DNA of 64,000 nt from positions 120,071 through 184,070 of the forward strand of contig CALSQH010000006.1 in the NCBI GenBank assembly GCA_943788445.1. The letters are read 5' to 3'. The notes beneath the pieces are model-generated. The model was given only the letters and a program-made list of their open reading frames with translations, ran no database searches and was not told the DNA's origin. The position numbers were made by a program, and so were the translations under genes. Positions 8,368-17,623 of this stretch are shown here, in pieces (position 1 is the first letter of the stretch; each line of letters opens with the position of its first letter). The DNA is from an uncultured Pseudomonadales bacterium. Its GTDB lineage: Bacteria > Pseudomonadota > Gammaproteobacteria > Pseudomonadales > Porticoccaceae.

Positions 8368-10004
8368 ATCGCTGGATAATTCGGACCGCCCGATCCTTCG
8401 GGTACTACCCAGTTAATATTCTGGCTGGGCTCTTTGATATCACAGGTTTTACAGTGCACGCAGTTTTGTGCGTTGATCTGAAAGCGTTTGCTGCCGTCAT
8501 CATTGGCGATGACTTCATAGACTCCAGCAGGGCAGTAGCGCACGGCGGGTTCGTCGTATAGCTCTAAATTTTTACTGATGGGTAACTCTGGATCAGCTAA
8601 CACTAGGTGGCAGGGCTGGTCTTCTTCGTGGTTGGTGTTGGACATAAACACTGATGAGGGCTTATCAAAACTTAATACACCGTCGTATTTGGGGTAGTTG
8701 ATTTTGGCGCATTCACTGGCGGGTTTTAATGTTTTGTGATCTGCGACTTTGTCGGTCAGGGTCCAGGGCAGCAGGCCATTAAAGATGTTGATGTCGATAA
8801 AGGCGTAGGCGGAGCCGAGGATAGTGCCAAATTTATGTTGGGCGGGGCCGAAGTTGCGCTGTGTATGTAGCTCTTTATAGGCCCAGGAGTTTTTGTAGGC
8901 GTCGGCATATTCAACTAGATCGGTATTGCTCTGCTCTGCGGCGAGGGCGGCGGCAACGGTTTCTGCGGCGATCATGCCGGATTTCATGGCGGTGTGGCTG
9001 CCTTTGATTTTGGCGAAGTTTAGAGTTCCTGCGTCATCGCCTACAAGCAGTCCTCCGGGGAATGACATTTTCGGCTGTGATTGCAGGCCGCCTTTTAGCA
9101 GTGCTCGTGCGCCATAGGTTAGGCGCTCACCGCCCTGCAGGTGCTTGGCGATCTGCGGGTGGTGTTTGTAGCGCTGAAATTCATCGTAGGGGCTTACATG
9201 GGGGTTGGTGTACGAGAGGTTGGTAATTAATCCTACGGCTACGGTGTTGTCTTCGAGGTGGTATAGGAAGCCGCCGCCGAGGGATTTGCTTTCATCCAGA
9301 GGCCAGCCTGCTGAGTGGACCACAAGGCCGGGCTGATGCTGTTCTGCTGGGACTTTCCATAATTCTTTGATACCAATACCGTAGTGCTGAGGGTCTTTGC
9401 CGGCGTCGAGTTGGTATTTGGCGATTAACTCTTTGCCCAGATGACCTCGACAGCCTTCAGAGAAGAGAGTGTATTTGGCGCGTAACTCCATGCCTTGCAT
9501 GTAGGAGCCTTTGTGTTCGCCGTTGTGACCAATGCCCATATCGCCGGTGGCGATGCCGAGGACTTCGCCGTTGTCGCCGTAGAGGACTTCTGCGGCGGCA
9601 AAGCCGGGAAAGATTTCTACACCGAGGTTTTCAGCTTGTTCGGCTAACCAGCGGCATAGCTTGCCGAGGCTGATAATGTAGTTGCCGTGGTTGTGCATGG
9701 TTTTTGGGGCGAAGAGGTTCGGCACTTTGATGCTTTTCTCGGCGCTGTTAAAGATGTAGATATTGTCTTTGATTACCGGGGTTAGCAGTGGGGCTCCCAT
9801 GGCTTTCCAATCCGGAAACAATTCATTTAGGGGCGTGGGTTCAAAGACGGCACCAGAGAGTATATGGGCGCCGACTTCTGACCCTTTCTCAACAACACAG
9901 ACCGAGATATCGGGGTTGATCTGTTTTAGGCGGCATGCAGCTCCCAGTCCTGAGGGACCTGCACCGACGATAACCACATCGTAATCCATATATTCTCTTT
10001 CCAT
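8364..10004 (-). CDS. etfD: electron transfer flavoprotein-ubiquinone oxidoreductase
   Basis: This 546-residue protein is ETF-QO, a membrane-surface enzyme that passes electrons from reduced ETF (fed by acyl-CoA and other dehydrogenases) to ubiquinone. The FAD-binding motif VIVGAGPSGLGAACRL is at residues 10-25, followed by GAHILSGAVFEP. The C-terminal ferredoxin-like part has RYCPAGVYEV and QNCVHCKTCDIKEP, which supply the cysteines for one [4Fe-4S] cluster. Length and order match the family. The start at 10004 has GGAGAA seven bases upstream; a second Met at residue 6 is possible. It is divergent from etfB-etfA, so the full electron path is encoded together, and fadB at 55-57 kb would be part of the upstream supply. 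Confidence 0.95.
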   Translation of the reverse strand: MEREYMDYDVVIVGAGPSGLGAACRLKQINPDISVCVVEKGSEVGAHILSGAVFEPTPLNELFPDWKAMGAPLLTPVIKDNIYIFNSAEKSIKVPNLFAPKTMHNHGNYIISLGKLCRWLAEQAENLGVEIFPGFAAAEVLYGDNGEVLGIATGDMGIGHNGEHKGSYMQGMELRAKYTLFSEGCRGHLGKELIAKYQLDAGKDPQHYGIGIKELWKVPAEQHQPGLVVHSAGWPLDESKSLGGGFLYHLEDNTVAVGLITNLSYTNPHVSPYDEFQRYKHHPQIAKHLQGGERLTYGARALLKGGLQSQPKMSFPGGLLVGDDAGTLNFAKIKGSHTAMKSGMIAAETVAAALAAEQSNTDLVEYADAYKNSWAYKELHTQRNFGPAQHKFGTILGSAYAFIDINIFNGLLPWTLTDKVADHKTLKPASECAKINYPKYDGVLSFDKPSSVFMSNTNHEEDQPCHLVLADPELPISKNLELYDEPAVRYCPAGVYEVIANDDGSKRFQINAQNCVHCKTCDIKEPSQNINWVVPEGSGGPNYPAM

Positions 10005-10358
10005 GCTTGTTCTCCAGCTATTTGTTTGAATATTACCAGTGCAATTTTACAGTGATAATTTAAGCATAACTATTTTACTAATAAATAACCGCTTTTTATA
10101 AGTCTAGCGGGGCATTCAAGCTGACTCATTGGTCGTATTCCATGGTTGCCCACGTATCCCCTTTGCTTGATTTGAATACCCTGTTTAGGCACTATGATTA
10201 GCAGATGATTGCCATATGTTTATCATGTGTTGCAGACTAGTTTTTCAGCAGCGCAGCAACAGATTAACTAAACTCTCTTTGTGATCAGCTGTTCTGCGAA
10301 AAGCTGTTTTGTTACAAGCGAATAAGTAATCCAAATTAATACAAGCAAAAGGAAATCC
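10005..10358. promoter_or_regulatory. divergent control region between etfD and etfBA
   Basis: This 354-bp AT-rich interval separates etfD (minus) from etfB (plus) and must carry promoters for both. AAGGAAA lies six bases before the etfB ATG. I see several possible -10 hexamers (for example TATGAT near 10193) but no convincing pair with a matched -35. I see no strong palindrome and no open frame worth calling. Confidence 0.4.
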
Positions 10359-11108
10359 ATGAAAATTCTGGTAGCGGTAAAACGTGTCGTTGATTACAAC
10401 GTCAAGGTTAGGCCTAAGTCTGATGGTACTGATGTCGATTTGGCCAATGTCAAAATGTCTATTAATCCATTCTGTGAGATTGCCGTTGAAGAGGCTGTAC
10501 GCCTTAAAGAGAAGGGGATTGCCACTGAGGTAATTGCTGTTTCTGTCGGCCCTCAACAGTCTCAAGAGCAGTTGCGTACAGCTCTTGCTCTGGGTGCTGA
10601 CCGGGCTATTCTGGTTAATACCGATGAAACCCTTGAGCCTTTGGCGATTGCAAAGTGCCTTAAGGCGGTCTGTGATGCGGAGTCGCCTGAGGTTATGTTG
10701 TTGGGCAAGCAGGCGATTGATGGTGACAATAATCAGACCGGTCAGATGTTGGCGGCGCTGTTGGGCTGCGCGCAGGGTACCTTTGCTTCTGAGCTGACGG
10801 TTGAAGGTGATAAGTTGACGGTTGTGCGTGAGGTCGATGGGGGGCTGCTGACGGTGGCGCTTTCGTTGCCTGCGGTGGTGACTTCTGATTTGCGTTTGAA
10901 CGAGCCGCGTTATGCATCGCTGCCGAATATTATGAAGGCTAAGCGCAAGCAGTTGGATGTTATGACGCCGGCTGATTTGGCGGTTGATATTGCGCCGCGT
11001 GTATCGTTGTTGGGGGTTGAGCTACCGGCTCAACGCCAGGCTGGCATTAAGGTTGATGATGTTGCGATGCTGGTAGACAAACTTAAAAATGAAGCGAAGG
11101 TGATCTGA
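10359..11108 (+). CDS. etfB: electron transfer flavoprotein beta subunit
   Basis: This 249-residue protein is the ETF beta subunit, which binds AMP and docks on acyl-CoA dehydrogenases. It begins [20 protein letters not shown] and contains [18 protein letters not shown], a family signature, near residue 37. Further matches are [23 protein letters not shown] and [20 protein letters not shown], the stretch close to the recognition loop. The stop overlaps the etfA start by one base (TGATG), so the subunits are translationally coupled. The ribosome site AAGGAAA is strong. Confidence 0.97.
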   Translation: MKILVAVKRVVDYNVKVRPKSDGTDVDLANVKMSINPFCEIAVEEAVRLKEKGIATEVIAVSVGPQQSQEQLRTALALGADRAILVNTDETLEPLAIAKCLKAVCDAESPEVMLLGKQAIDGDNNQTGQMLAALLGCAQGTFASELTVEGDKLTVVREVDGGLLTVALSLPAVVTSDLRLNEPRYASLPNIMKAKRKQLDVMTPADLAVDIAPRVSLLGVELPAQRQAGIKVDDVAMLVDKLKNEAKVI

Positions 11109-12037
11109 TGAGTATTTTAATTATCGCGGAACACGACAATAGCAGTTTAAAGCCTGCTACTTTAAATTCGGTGACGGCCGCTCAGGCGATCGGTGGTGAT
11201 ATTGATATTTTGGTTGCCGGTGCGGGTTGTCAGTCGGTTGCTGATGCGTCGGCTCAGGTGGCCGGTGTGAATAAGATTTTACTGGCTGATAATGCGGCTT
11301 ATGGCCATGCGCTTGCTGAGAATATGGCGCCGTTAATTGCTGAGTTGGGTGCGGGTTATAGCCATATTCTGGCGACGGCGACGACGACGGCTAAAAATAT
11401 GATGCCGCGCGCTGCGGCGTTGCTGGATGTGCAGGCTATATCTGAGATCAGTGCGGTGATTAGCCCTGATACTTTTAAGCGTCCTATTTATGCGGGCAAT
11501 GTGATTGCTACCGTGCAGAGCAGTGATGCGATCAAGGTGCTGACGGTGCGCGGTACGGCCTTTGATGCGGCGGCTGCGGAGGGTGGTTCGGCTTCTATTG
11601 AGGCCGTTGGGTCTGCTCATGATGCGGGTGTTTCTAGCTTTGTTGGTGAAGAGGTGGCGAAGTCTGACCGCCCTGAGTTAACGGCGGCTAAGATTGTGAT
11701 CTCTGGTGGTCGCGGTATGGCCAATGGTGAGAACTTTGACATGCTCTATGGCTTGGCTGATAAGCTCGGCGCTGCGGTTGGCGCGTCACGGGCGGCGGTT
11801 GATGCGGGGTTTGTGCCAAATGATATGCAGGTGGGGCAAACCGGTAAGATTGTTGCTCCGGATCTGTATATTGCGGTGGGTATCTCGGGTGCGATTCAGC
11901 ATTTGGCGGGGATGAAAGACAGTAAGGTGATTGTGGCGATTAATAAAGATGAAGAGGCACCTATTTTCTCGGTTGCCGACTATGGTTTAGTTGCTGATCT
12001 ATTTGTCGCTCTCCCTGAGATTGATTCTGCGGTTTAA
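11108..12037 (+). CDS. etfA: electron transfer flavoprotein alpha subunit
   Basis: This 309-residue protein is the FAD-carrying ETF alpha subunit. The C-terminal FAD domain is clear: [20 protein letters not shown] (about residues 198-217), [20 protein letters not shown], then [20 protein letters not shown] and [10 protein letters not shown]. The N-terminal half has the family opening [20 protein letters not shown]. It overlaps etfB by one base and is followed by a rho-independent terminator at 12074, so etfBA is a two-gene operon. Its electron acceptor is the divergent etfD product. Confidence 0.97.
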   Translation: MSILIIAEHDNSSLKPATLNSVTAAQAIGGDIDILVAGAGCQSVADASAQVAGVNKILLADNAAYGHALAENMAPLIAELGAGYSHILATATTTAKNMMPRAAALLDVQAISEISAVISPDTFKRPIYAGNVIATVQSSDAIKVLTVRGTAFDAAAAEGGSASIEAVGSAHDAGVSSFVGEEVAKSDRPELTAAKIVISGGRGMANGENFDMLYGLADKLGAAVGASRAAVDAGFVPNDMQVGQTGKIVAPDLYIAVGISGAIQHLAGMKDSKVIVAINKDEEAPIFSVADYGLVADLFVALPEIDSAV

Positions 12038-12073
12038 GCTATAAGCTGTTGTTTTAATTGTTTTTGTAACTAG

Positions 12074-12100
12074 AAAAGGCTCCTGCGGGAGCCTTTTTTA
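12074..12100 (+). terminator. rho-independent terminator of etfBA
   Basis: The sequence reads AAAGGCTCC, a short loop, then GGGAGCCTTTTTTA, which forms a strong GC stem followed by a T-run. It lies about 40 bases after the etfA stop. It also stands at the end of the convergent DUF3106 gene. Confidence 0.85.
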
Positions 12101-12145
12101 TTGGTCTTTTTATTAGCTTTTTTGGTTGTCATTTCGTTTATCTTT

Positions 12146-12568
12146 TTACTTCTCATTGCGCTTGTCTTTCTTGTCTTTCCGCGCTTTCTTGGCTTCGCGC
12201 TTTTCCTCGGGGCTCATATTTTCCCAGCGCTCGCGGAGTTCTTTGCGCTTTTCTGGGGGCATGTCCTTAAACCGTTCGCGGGCTTTCTTGATGCGTTTGC
12301 GCTCTTTGGGTGTGAGCTTTTCCCAGCGCTCGGCTTTGTTTTTGACGTTTTTGTTGCTGGCTCGCCGCACTAGTCGGTGTTGATGTTGGGGTTTTAATTT
12401 GTCCCAGCGATCGGCCATGGGGGCGAGGGTTTGACGAACATCGGCGGGTAAGTCATTCCAATTTATCGCTTGCTGATGATTGTCGGCGTGGGCGGGCAAG
12501 GCGCTGAGGGTCAGTGCTGCTGCGAGTAGCAGGCTGCCGATTGATTGTTTGATCATGGTCTTTCTCAT
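12146..12568 (-). CDS. exported DUF3106-like protein
   Basis: The 140-residue product has a clear signal peptide (MIKQSIGSLLLAAALTLSAL, cleaved near AHA|DN); the ATG at 12556 (residue 5) is an equally good start. The mature part is highly basic, with Trp-containing repeats: RWEKLTPKERKRIKKARERF, MPPEKRKELRERWENMSPEE. These fit DUF3106, a periplasmic family often found beside an RNA polymerase sigma factor, as here. The repeats have a loose 20-residue period. Function is unknown; it probably belongs to the sigma-factor locus just upstream (12596-13532). Confidence 0.8.
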   Translation of the reverse strand: MRKTMIKQSIGSLLLAAALTLSALPAHADNHQQAINWNDLPADVRQTLAPMADRWDKLKPQHQHRLVRRASNKNVKNKAERWEKLTPKERKRIKKARERFKDMPPEKRKELRERWENMSPEEKREAKKARKDKKDKRNEK

Positions 12569-12595
12569 GTTTTTTTCATGGCTTTTTTCATGATT

Positions 12596-12970
12596 TTAGC
12601 TCTCTGCCTGGGCGAGCCAGTCGTAAAAATCGAGGTCTTCGTAGAGGTCGATACTGTCATCCATCATATCGACGGATAGCTCAAAGGGGTAGTCGTCGTT
12701 GCTAATCCCTGAGGTACTAGCGGTATTTACGCCGGTGCTGCTGAAGCTAATCGTCGGCTCTGTTTGCTGTAGGGGATTAGAGAGTACGCCTACCAGTGCA
12801 AGCGAGGCGAATGAGGTTCCCAGTGCGGGCCAGAAGTAACTTTTCTTGCCAGACTTGGTTTGGGTTAGTGCATTGCTGCGCGCTTGGGCAAGACGGAATT
12901 GGTCTTGGCTGCTGGTCTGCTGCTCTAGTTGCTGCAGGTCGTTGCGCAGGTTGCTTTCGGTGTTATTCAT
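12596..12970 (-). CDS. probable membrane-bound anti-sigma partner
   Basis: I use the ATG at 12970 (MNNTESNLRNDLQQLEQQ), which overlaps the end of the sigma-factor gene by 8 bases; the longer frame to 13033 lies inside that gene. The 124-residue protein has a cytoplasmic polar N-terminus, one membrane segment near residues 48-62 (FWPALGTSFASLALVGVL) and an acidic periplasmic tail (DDYPFELSVDMMDDSIDLYE). That topology and the tight coupling suggest it restrains the sigma factor. It resembles DUF3619-type neighbours of sigma/DUF3106 loci, but I cannot confirm the family. No known anti-sigma zinc motif is present. Confidence 0.65.
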   Translation of the reverse strand: MNNTESNLRNDLQQLEQQTSSQDQFRLAQARSNALTQTKSGKKSYFWPALGTSFASLALVGVLSNPLQQTEPTISFSSTGVNTASTSGISNDDYPFELSVDMMDDSIDLYEDLDFYDWLAQAES

Positions 12971-13532
12971 GCCAGTAACCCTCCAGTGAATGACGTAGCG
13001 AGTGCATTGCTCTTGAGTAGTGGGTTTTAACACTGCCTTGAGTGCAGCCCATTGTTTCAGCGGTTAGCGCTGTACTCATGCCTTCCCAGCAGCGTAGCAT
13101 AAAGGCTTGGCGCTGGCGGTTGGGGAGTTTTTCAACGGCCCCGGTTAATTTGTCGATCTGCAGTTCACGGACGAACATTTGATCGGGTGTTTCTGAGTGG
13201 CGACCCTCGGCGCGATCGATTAGGTCGGCGCCGTTGTCGTTGCTTTTCATTCCCCAGCTGGCTAGGCTGATCAGTCTGTTTTTGACTGCGTTGCGTCGAT
13301 AATAGTCGGTGATTTTGCTGTTTAGGATTCGGTAAAACAGCGGTCGCCATTCGTCGGCTTGTTTTGCTGAATACTTTTCTACCAGTTTATACATGCTGTC
13401 TTGGACTATATCTAGTGCATCATCGCGACTACCGGTGGCTATCCTTGCCATTTGGAATGCACGCCGTTCAATGTTTTTTAGAAACTCTTCCATTGAGACC
13501 TCAGTTGAGGGCGGCATGGTTTCATGACTCAT
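12963..13532 (-). CDS. ECF-type RNA polymerase sigma factor
   Basis: I place the start at the ATG at 13532 (MSHETMPPSTEVSMEEFLKN), preceded by an AAGG site, for 189 residues; a start at 13592 with GAGGAAA upstream is possible. Region 2 is RRAFQMARIATGSRDDALDI, then QDSMYKLVEKY and FYRILNSKITDYYRR. Region 4 is LPNRQRQAFMLRCWEGMSTA, then MGCTQGSVKTHYSRAMHSLR, the -35 recognition helix-turn-helix. The downstream membrane protein overlaps it by 8 bases and is a likely anti-sigma factor, with the exported DUF3106 protein next, so the three genes form one putative envelope-response operon. Confidence 0.9.
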   Translation of the reverse strand: MSHETMPPSTEVSMEEFLKNIERRAFQMARIATGSRDDALDIVQDSMYKLVEKYSAKQADEWRPLFYRILNSKITDYYRRNAVKNRLISLASWGMKSNDNGADLIDRAEGRHSETPDQMFVRELQIDKLTGAVEKLPNRQRQAFMLRCWEGMSTALTAETMGCTQGSVKTHYSRAMHSLRHSLEGYWHE

Positions 13533-13660
13533 AGTCGCTTGGCCTTTTGGGTCAATGGTTGGCTGTGGTCTGTTTGGCTGAGGAAACGGCATGATTATAT
13601 CCAATTTCCTCAGGTTCAGGTTGTTGCTGTCAGTTATAAACATTAGTTGTGTTTTGATGT

Positions 13661-14164
13661 TTATTCTAATACTTCGTTGAGCAGAAGCATTATGCCGATC
13701 CATTCTAGGTAATCATTGTCGTGGTCTTGATGTCGGTGGCGTTTGTGAGCGCCATGGCCTTTATGGCTGTGATACTTCAAATAGTGACTACGGTGATGGT
13801 TGTAGTGATGTCCGTAATGCCGACGGTTATTCCATTGATTATAGTTGTGGCCGCTGTAATGGCGGTATTTTTCTATTCTATGTTGTTTCTTATGAATTCT
13901 TTTGGCGTGCTTGCGATAGTGTTTTTTGGCGTACTTTTTATGCGACTCTTTGTGTATTTTTCTGTGATGTTTTTTATCTAGCTTTCTATCGATGTTCTTA
14001 TGACGTCTGTCTGAGCGATAGTCGTGGATGGCGCTGTCATGCTTTTGGTGTTTTTGCTCGATGTATCTTTTGTGCTTGTCGGAGTCGTTGTGATCCGCCA
14101 GAGCTGTTACGGGAAAGGCAATTAGCCCTGCGCCTAAAGTTAATGCTATTAGTGCCTGTCTCAT
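13661..14164 (-). CDS. exported His/Lys-rich protein
   Basis: The ATG at 14164 is chosen because GAAGGAGA lies seven bases upstream and a signal peptide starts there (MRQALIALTLGAGLIAFPVT, cleaved near ALA|DH). The mature protein of about 145 residues is extraordinarily rich in His, Lys, Arg and Tyr (for example DKKHHRKIHKESHKKYAKKH), ending in a short hydrophobic tail (LEWIGIMLLLNEVLE). The composition suggests metal or polyanion binding in the periplasm, but no known motif is present and I do not recognise the family. It lies upstream of, and in the same direction as, the sigma/anti-sigma/DUF3106 genes. The antisense frame looks hydrophobic only because His codons read backward give Met and Val. 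Confidence 0.75.
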   Translation of the reverse strand: MRQALIALTLGAGLIAFPVTALADHNDSDKHKRYIEQKHQKHDSAIHDYRSDRRHKNIDRKLDKKHHRKIHKESHKKYAKKHYRKHAKRIHKKQHRIEKYRHYSGHNYNQWNNRRHYGHHYNHHRSHYLKYHSHKGHGAHKRHRHQDHDNDYLEWIGIMLLLNEVLE

Positions 14165-14246
14165 ATCTATCTCCTTCGATGGGTGTCGCGCTTTAGAACG
14201 ACTGCCGGGGAGATTGGTTGACGGGGGTTGTGAATTAGTTTTTTTT

Positions 14247-15059
14247 CTAGGCGAAATCAGCCCAAATAGGGCAGTGGTCTGAGGGCTTTTCAAAGCCTCG
14301 GGCGTCTATATCGATACCGGTGCTGCTTAGCAGTTGCATGGCAGCCGGGCTGGCGAGTATTAGGTCGATGCGCAGACCGCGCTTGGGTTCTTGTTCGAAA
14401 CCTCGGCTGCGGTAGTCGTACCAGCTGTAACTGTTGTCGTCGCGGTGCTGGGCTCTAAAGCTGTCTTGCAGGCCCCAGTCTTGTAGGCGCTGAAGCCATT
14501 CGCGCTCTTCTGGCAGAAAGGCGCATTTGCCGGTTTTAATCCAGCGCTTGGCGTTTTCTGGTTTGATGCCGACATCTATATCAGCGGGGGCGACATTCAT
14601 ATCTCCCATCACCATAACGATGTCATCGGCGCTAAAGTTTTCGTTTAGATAGCTGAGTAAGTCGGCATAAAATTTTTCTTTGGCCGGAAATTTACTCGGG
14701 TGGACGCGGCTCTCTCCCTGAGGGAAGTAGCCATTGATAATATGAAAGCTGTGACCGTTTATCTGGTACTGGCCGTGAATCATGCGCCGCTGTGCGTCTT
14801 CGTCGTCTGTGGGATAGCCGCGGGTAACTGAAAGGGCGCTGGTTTTACTGAGCAGGGCTACTCCGTAGTGGCCCTTTTGTCCGTGGTAGTCGACCTGATA
14901 TCCCATGGCATTGATGGCGTCGATGGGGAATTCTTCATCGCTGACTTTGGTTTCTTGCAGGCCGATAACATCCGGTGAATGCTGATCGATTACTGCTTGT
15001 AGTTGATGAAGTCTTGAACGTAAGCCATTGACATTAAAGGATATGATTCGTGACGGCAA
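14247..15059 (-). CDS. xthA: exodeoxyribonuclease III
   Basis: This 270-residue enzyme is an AP endonuclease and 3'-5' exonuclease of base-excision repair. Its motifs are RIISFNVNGLRSR at residues 4-16, VIGLQETKVSD with the metal-binding Glu near 36, VMGDMNVAPADIDVG near 150 and the terminal catalytic SDHCPIWADF. Length matches bacterial XthA/ExoA. The start lies three bases downstream of the prc stop (15062), so transcription probably comes through prc. The C-terminus is the usual one, with no extension. Confidence 0.95.
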   Translation of the reverse strand: MPSRIISFNVNGLRSRLHQLQAVIDQHSPDVIGLQETKVSDEEFPIDAINAMGYQVDYHGQKGHYGVALLSKTSALSVTRGYPTDDEDAQRRMIHGQYQINGHSFHIINGYFPQGESRVHPSKFPAKEKFYADLLSYLNENFSADDIVMVMGDMNVAPADIDVGIKPENAKRWIKTGKCAFLPEEREWLQRLQDWGLQDSFRAQHRDDNSYSWYDYRSRGFEQEPKRGLRIDLILASPAAMQLLSSTGIDIDARGFEKPSDHCPIWADFA

Positions 15060-15061
15060 GG

Positions 15062-17320
15062 TTATTTCTCTCCACTCTGGCGCAGGACTAGTAGCTGTTT
15101 TTTATTGGTTTTTTTGGTGATGCCTATCTGCTCGAAAAGGATGTAACCAGCTTCCTGAAGCATGGGGTCGGTCTCGGCAATATCTTCATCTTCTTCGACT
15201 TCATCGTCTTTTAAACCTGCGGCAAGTTGCGGCTCTGATTTAGAGCCGTCTTTGTCCGTCTCTTTGTTTACCTCTTTACTTACATCTTTACCTGCCACCT
15301 TATTTAGTTGGCTATTTACATCATTTTCTACATTATCTTCTAGATCGTTTTCGAGATCATCATCTTGATCTTCGTCATCATCTTTATTAGCGGCTTTCCA
15401 TGCCTTGCTGTCGGCGTAAAGTTCAAGACCTTTGAGTTTACGGCGTTTATTTTCCAGTAGCAGCTGCTCTTCATCCCATTCAGTTGAGCGCTGGCGGCGC
15501 TTTTCAATATTGAGTGAGATGGTTTTGTCGGCGTCCCAGCGGTCGCTTAGCTCTAGCTGGCTGACGAGATGAACGAAATCCGGGTCTCTGTTGATACGCT
15601 GTTGATGGCCATCCCTTAGCTGGGAAACAAGTTGCTGAACGCCATCAAAGCGCTTGAAGGGGACTGGATGTATATTGTCCCAGGGCAGGGCGTTGTCTCT
15701 ATGGCTCTCGCCAACTTCTTCTTTGTCGTAAACGGAGGGGAATTCAATATCTGGCACTACGCCACGATGCTGGGTGCTGTCGCCAGAGACGCGATAAAAC
15801 TTGGATATGGTTAGTTTGAGTTGACCGCTGCTGAGGCCGGTAACATCTTGAACTGTGCCTTTGCCGAAACTTTGGCTGCCGACAATAATAGCGCGGTCAT
15901 AGTCTTGTAAAGCGCCGGCGAAGATCTCTGATGCCGAGGCGCTTAAGCGGTTGATCATGACTAATAGTGGGCCGCTGTAGACGGCGCGCATGGTGGCGCG
16001 CTGGTCTCGGGAGACTTGCTGGTAAGCGTTGCGTATCTGTACTACTGGACCGGCATTGATAAATAAGTCGGTGAGCATGGTGGCTTCATGCAGTGAACCG
16101 CCGCCGTTATTACGCAGATCAAGAATTATGCCGTCGACCTTTTCTTCACGCATCTCCATCAATAGCTTATAGACATCTCTGGTGGTGCTTTTGTATTCGG
16201 GGTCACGCTTGCGGTAGGCTTCAAAGTCCATATAAAAGGCGGGGATATCAATTACCCCGAGTTTCATGTCTACGCCATCTTGATTGATGTTGATGATTTT
16301 ACTTTGCGCAGATTTCTCTTCGAGCTTTACTTTGTCGCGCACGATGGCGATGATTTCTGAGCTGTCGCCGGAGTCGTTGGAGCCGCCAGTGACTTCTAAA
16401 CGGACTGTCGTGTCCTTGGCGCCGCGAATCAACTGTACAACATCATCCAAGCGCCAGCCAATGACGTCGACCAGTTCTTTATCATCTTGGCCGACGCTAA
16501 TTATCATATGTTCTGCTTTTAAAAGTCCCTGCAGGTCGGCTGGGCCACCGGGAATTACCCGTGACACTTTTGTGTATTCGTCTTCGGTGGTTAATTCAGC
16601 GCCAATGCCCTCAAGGGACAGTGACATGTTGATCTGAAAGTTTTCTGTGGTGCGTGGCGAAAAATAGGATGTGTGTGGGTCGTAAAGCGAGGCGAGGGCG
16701 TTTACATAGAGCTGAAATACATCTTGGCTATCACGCTGCTCCATCTGGGTCTTTTGTGTGGTGAAGCGTTTAATCAGCAATTCTCGGGCTTTGGCGGGCT
16801 CTTTATCATTTAATAACAGCCGTATCATCGAGTCTTTAATACGCTTGCGCCAGTAATCGCTGCGCTGCTCGGCGGTTATGTGCCAGTCGCGCTCATCGCC
16901 ATCTAAAACGATGCTTTCATCGAGACTGAAATCAAAGTCATAATCACTTTCTAAAAGGTCGATATTCGCCTGTAGCTGAGCGACTGCTTGGCTGCGCAGT
17001 CGATTGAACATCATAAAGCCGGGTTTAACATCGCCGCGGCGCGCTAGATCGTCTAGTTTGGTAGTCCACTGTGCGAACTCATTGATATCGGACTGCAGAA
17101 AGTAACTCTTTAGCGGATCGAGCATTTCGATGTAATTGCTCAGATAGCGTTCGGATAGCTGGTCGTTAATTTCTTGGCCGTGATAGTGGCGGGTGGCTAG
17201 TCGATCGAGAATCTCTCGGAAGAGTGCTGTTTGCTGTGATTCTCGTTCTATAGGTTCTATTGCAGCCAGCGACGCTGTGCAGAGGATACTAAGTAGAAGA
17301 GTGACGATAACGCGATGCAT
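15062..17320 (-). CDS. prc: tail-specific (C-terminal processing) protease
   Basis: The 752-residue protein has a signal peptide (MHRVIVTLLLSILCTASLAA), the long N-terminal domain typical of Prc/Tsp, a PDZ domain around residues 235-330 (SLEGIGAELTTEDEYTKVSR) and an S41 protease domain. The catalytic Ser is in LSASASEIFAGAL and the Lys in GSQSFGKGTVQ. It trims periplasmic and membrane proteins with nonpolar C-termini. The protein is longer than usual because of an extra acidic and Lys-rich stretch at about residues 650-715 (DDDEDQDDDLENDLEDN), inserted before the conserved tail MLQEAGYILFEQ. It is upstream of xthA in the same direction. Confidence 0.95.
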   Translation of the reverse strand: MHRVIVTLLLSILCTASLAAIEPIERESQQTALFREILDRLATRHYHGQEINDQLSERYLSNYIEMLDPLKSYFLQSDINEFAQWTTKLDDLARRGDVKPGFMMFNRLRSQAVAQLQANIDLLESDYDFDFSLDESIVLDGDERDWHITAEQRSDYWRKRIKDSMIRLLLNDKEPAKARELLIKRFTTQKTQMEQRDSQDVFQLYVNALASLYDPHTSYFSPRTTENFQINMSLSLEGIGAELTTEDEYTKVSRVIPGGPADLQGLLKAEHMIISVGQDDKELVDVIGWRLDDVVQLIRGAKDTTVRLEVTGGSNDSGDSSEIIAIVRDKVKLEEKSAQSKIININQDGVDMKLGVIDIPAFYMDFEAYRKRDPEYKSTTRDVYKLLMEMREEKVDGIILDLRNNGGGSLHEATMLTDLFINAGPVVQIRNAYQQVSRDQRATMRAVYSGPLLVMINRLSASASEIFAGALQDYDRAIIVGSQSFGKGTVQDVTGLSSGQLKLTISKFYRVSGDSTQHRGVVPDIEFPSVYDKEEVGESHRDNALPWDNIHPVPFKRFDGVQQLVSQLRDGHQQRINRDPDFVHLVSQLELSDRWDADKTISLNIEKRRQRSTEWDEEQLLLENKRRKLKGLELYADSKAWKAANKDDDEDQDDDLENDLEDNVENDVNSQLNKVAGKDVSKEVNKETDKDGSKSEPQLAAGLKDDEVEEDEDIAETDPMLQEAGYILFEQIGITKKTNKKQLLVLRQSGEK

Positions 17321-17623
17321 GGCTAGGTTCCTTGTCTGGGCTGCTAAGTCTACCAGAAGTGAATTAAAGTAATATATAAGTGATAGACATCTGATCGCTG
17401 TATTCGATCAATTTGTTCGCTTGCTTGTCGGTAATTATTTATTCTTTATTGAGGTTCTATTTTGTAGGATGGGTAAAGAGGGTATTATTACTACTTTTGT
17501 TATGTCCTCTAATCTCAATTAGTGGACATAGGTAGACAGTAGTAAAGCTGGCTGTTACAGTGGCTATCAAGTAATAAGTAGTAAACATAAGGTCTGTAGT
17601 AACTATTTGGGTATTTATTAAAG
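17321..17623. promoter_or_regulatory. divergent region of prc and an integrase, with a 30-bp hairpin
   Basis: This gap separates prc (minus) from the integrase (plus). At 17501-17530 there is a hairpin with 13-base arms, TATGTCCTCTAAT and ATTAGTGGACATA, around CTCA; 12 of 13 positions pair. It lacks a T-run, so an operator, or part of the recombinase's own recognition site, is more likely than a terminator. The motif GTAGTAA recurs three times between 17539 and 17605. No other feature is visible. Confidence 0.5.

Noticed and set aside
13721..13981. Highly hydrophobic plus-strand frame resembling a membrane protein
   Set aside because: It is the antisense of the His/Lys-rich gene; His and Lys codons read backward give Met, Val and Phe.
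15162..15368. Ser-rich plus-strand frame
   Set aside because: It is the antisense of the acidic insert in Prc.
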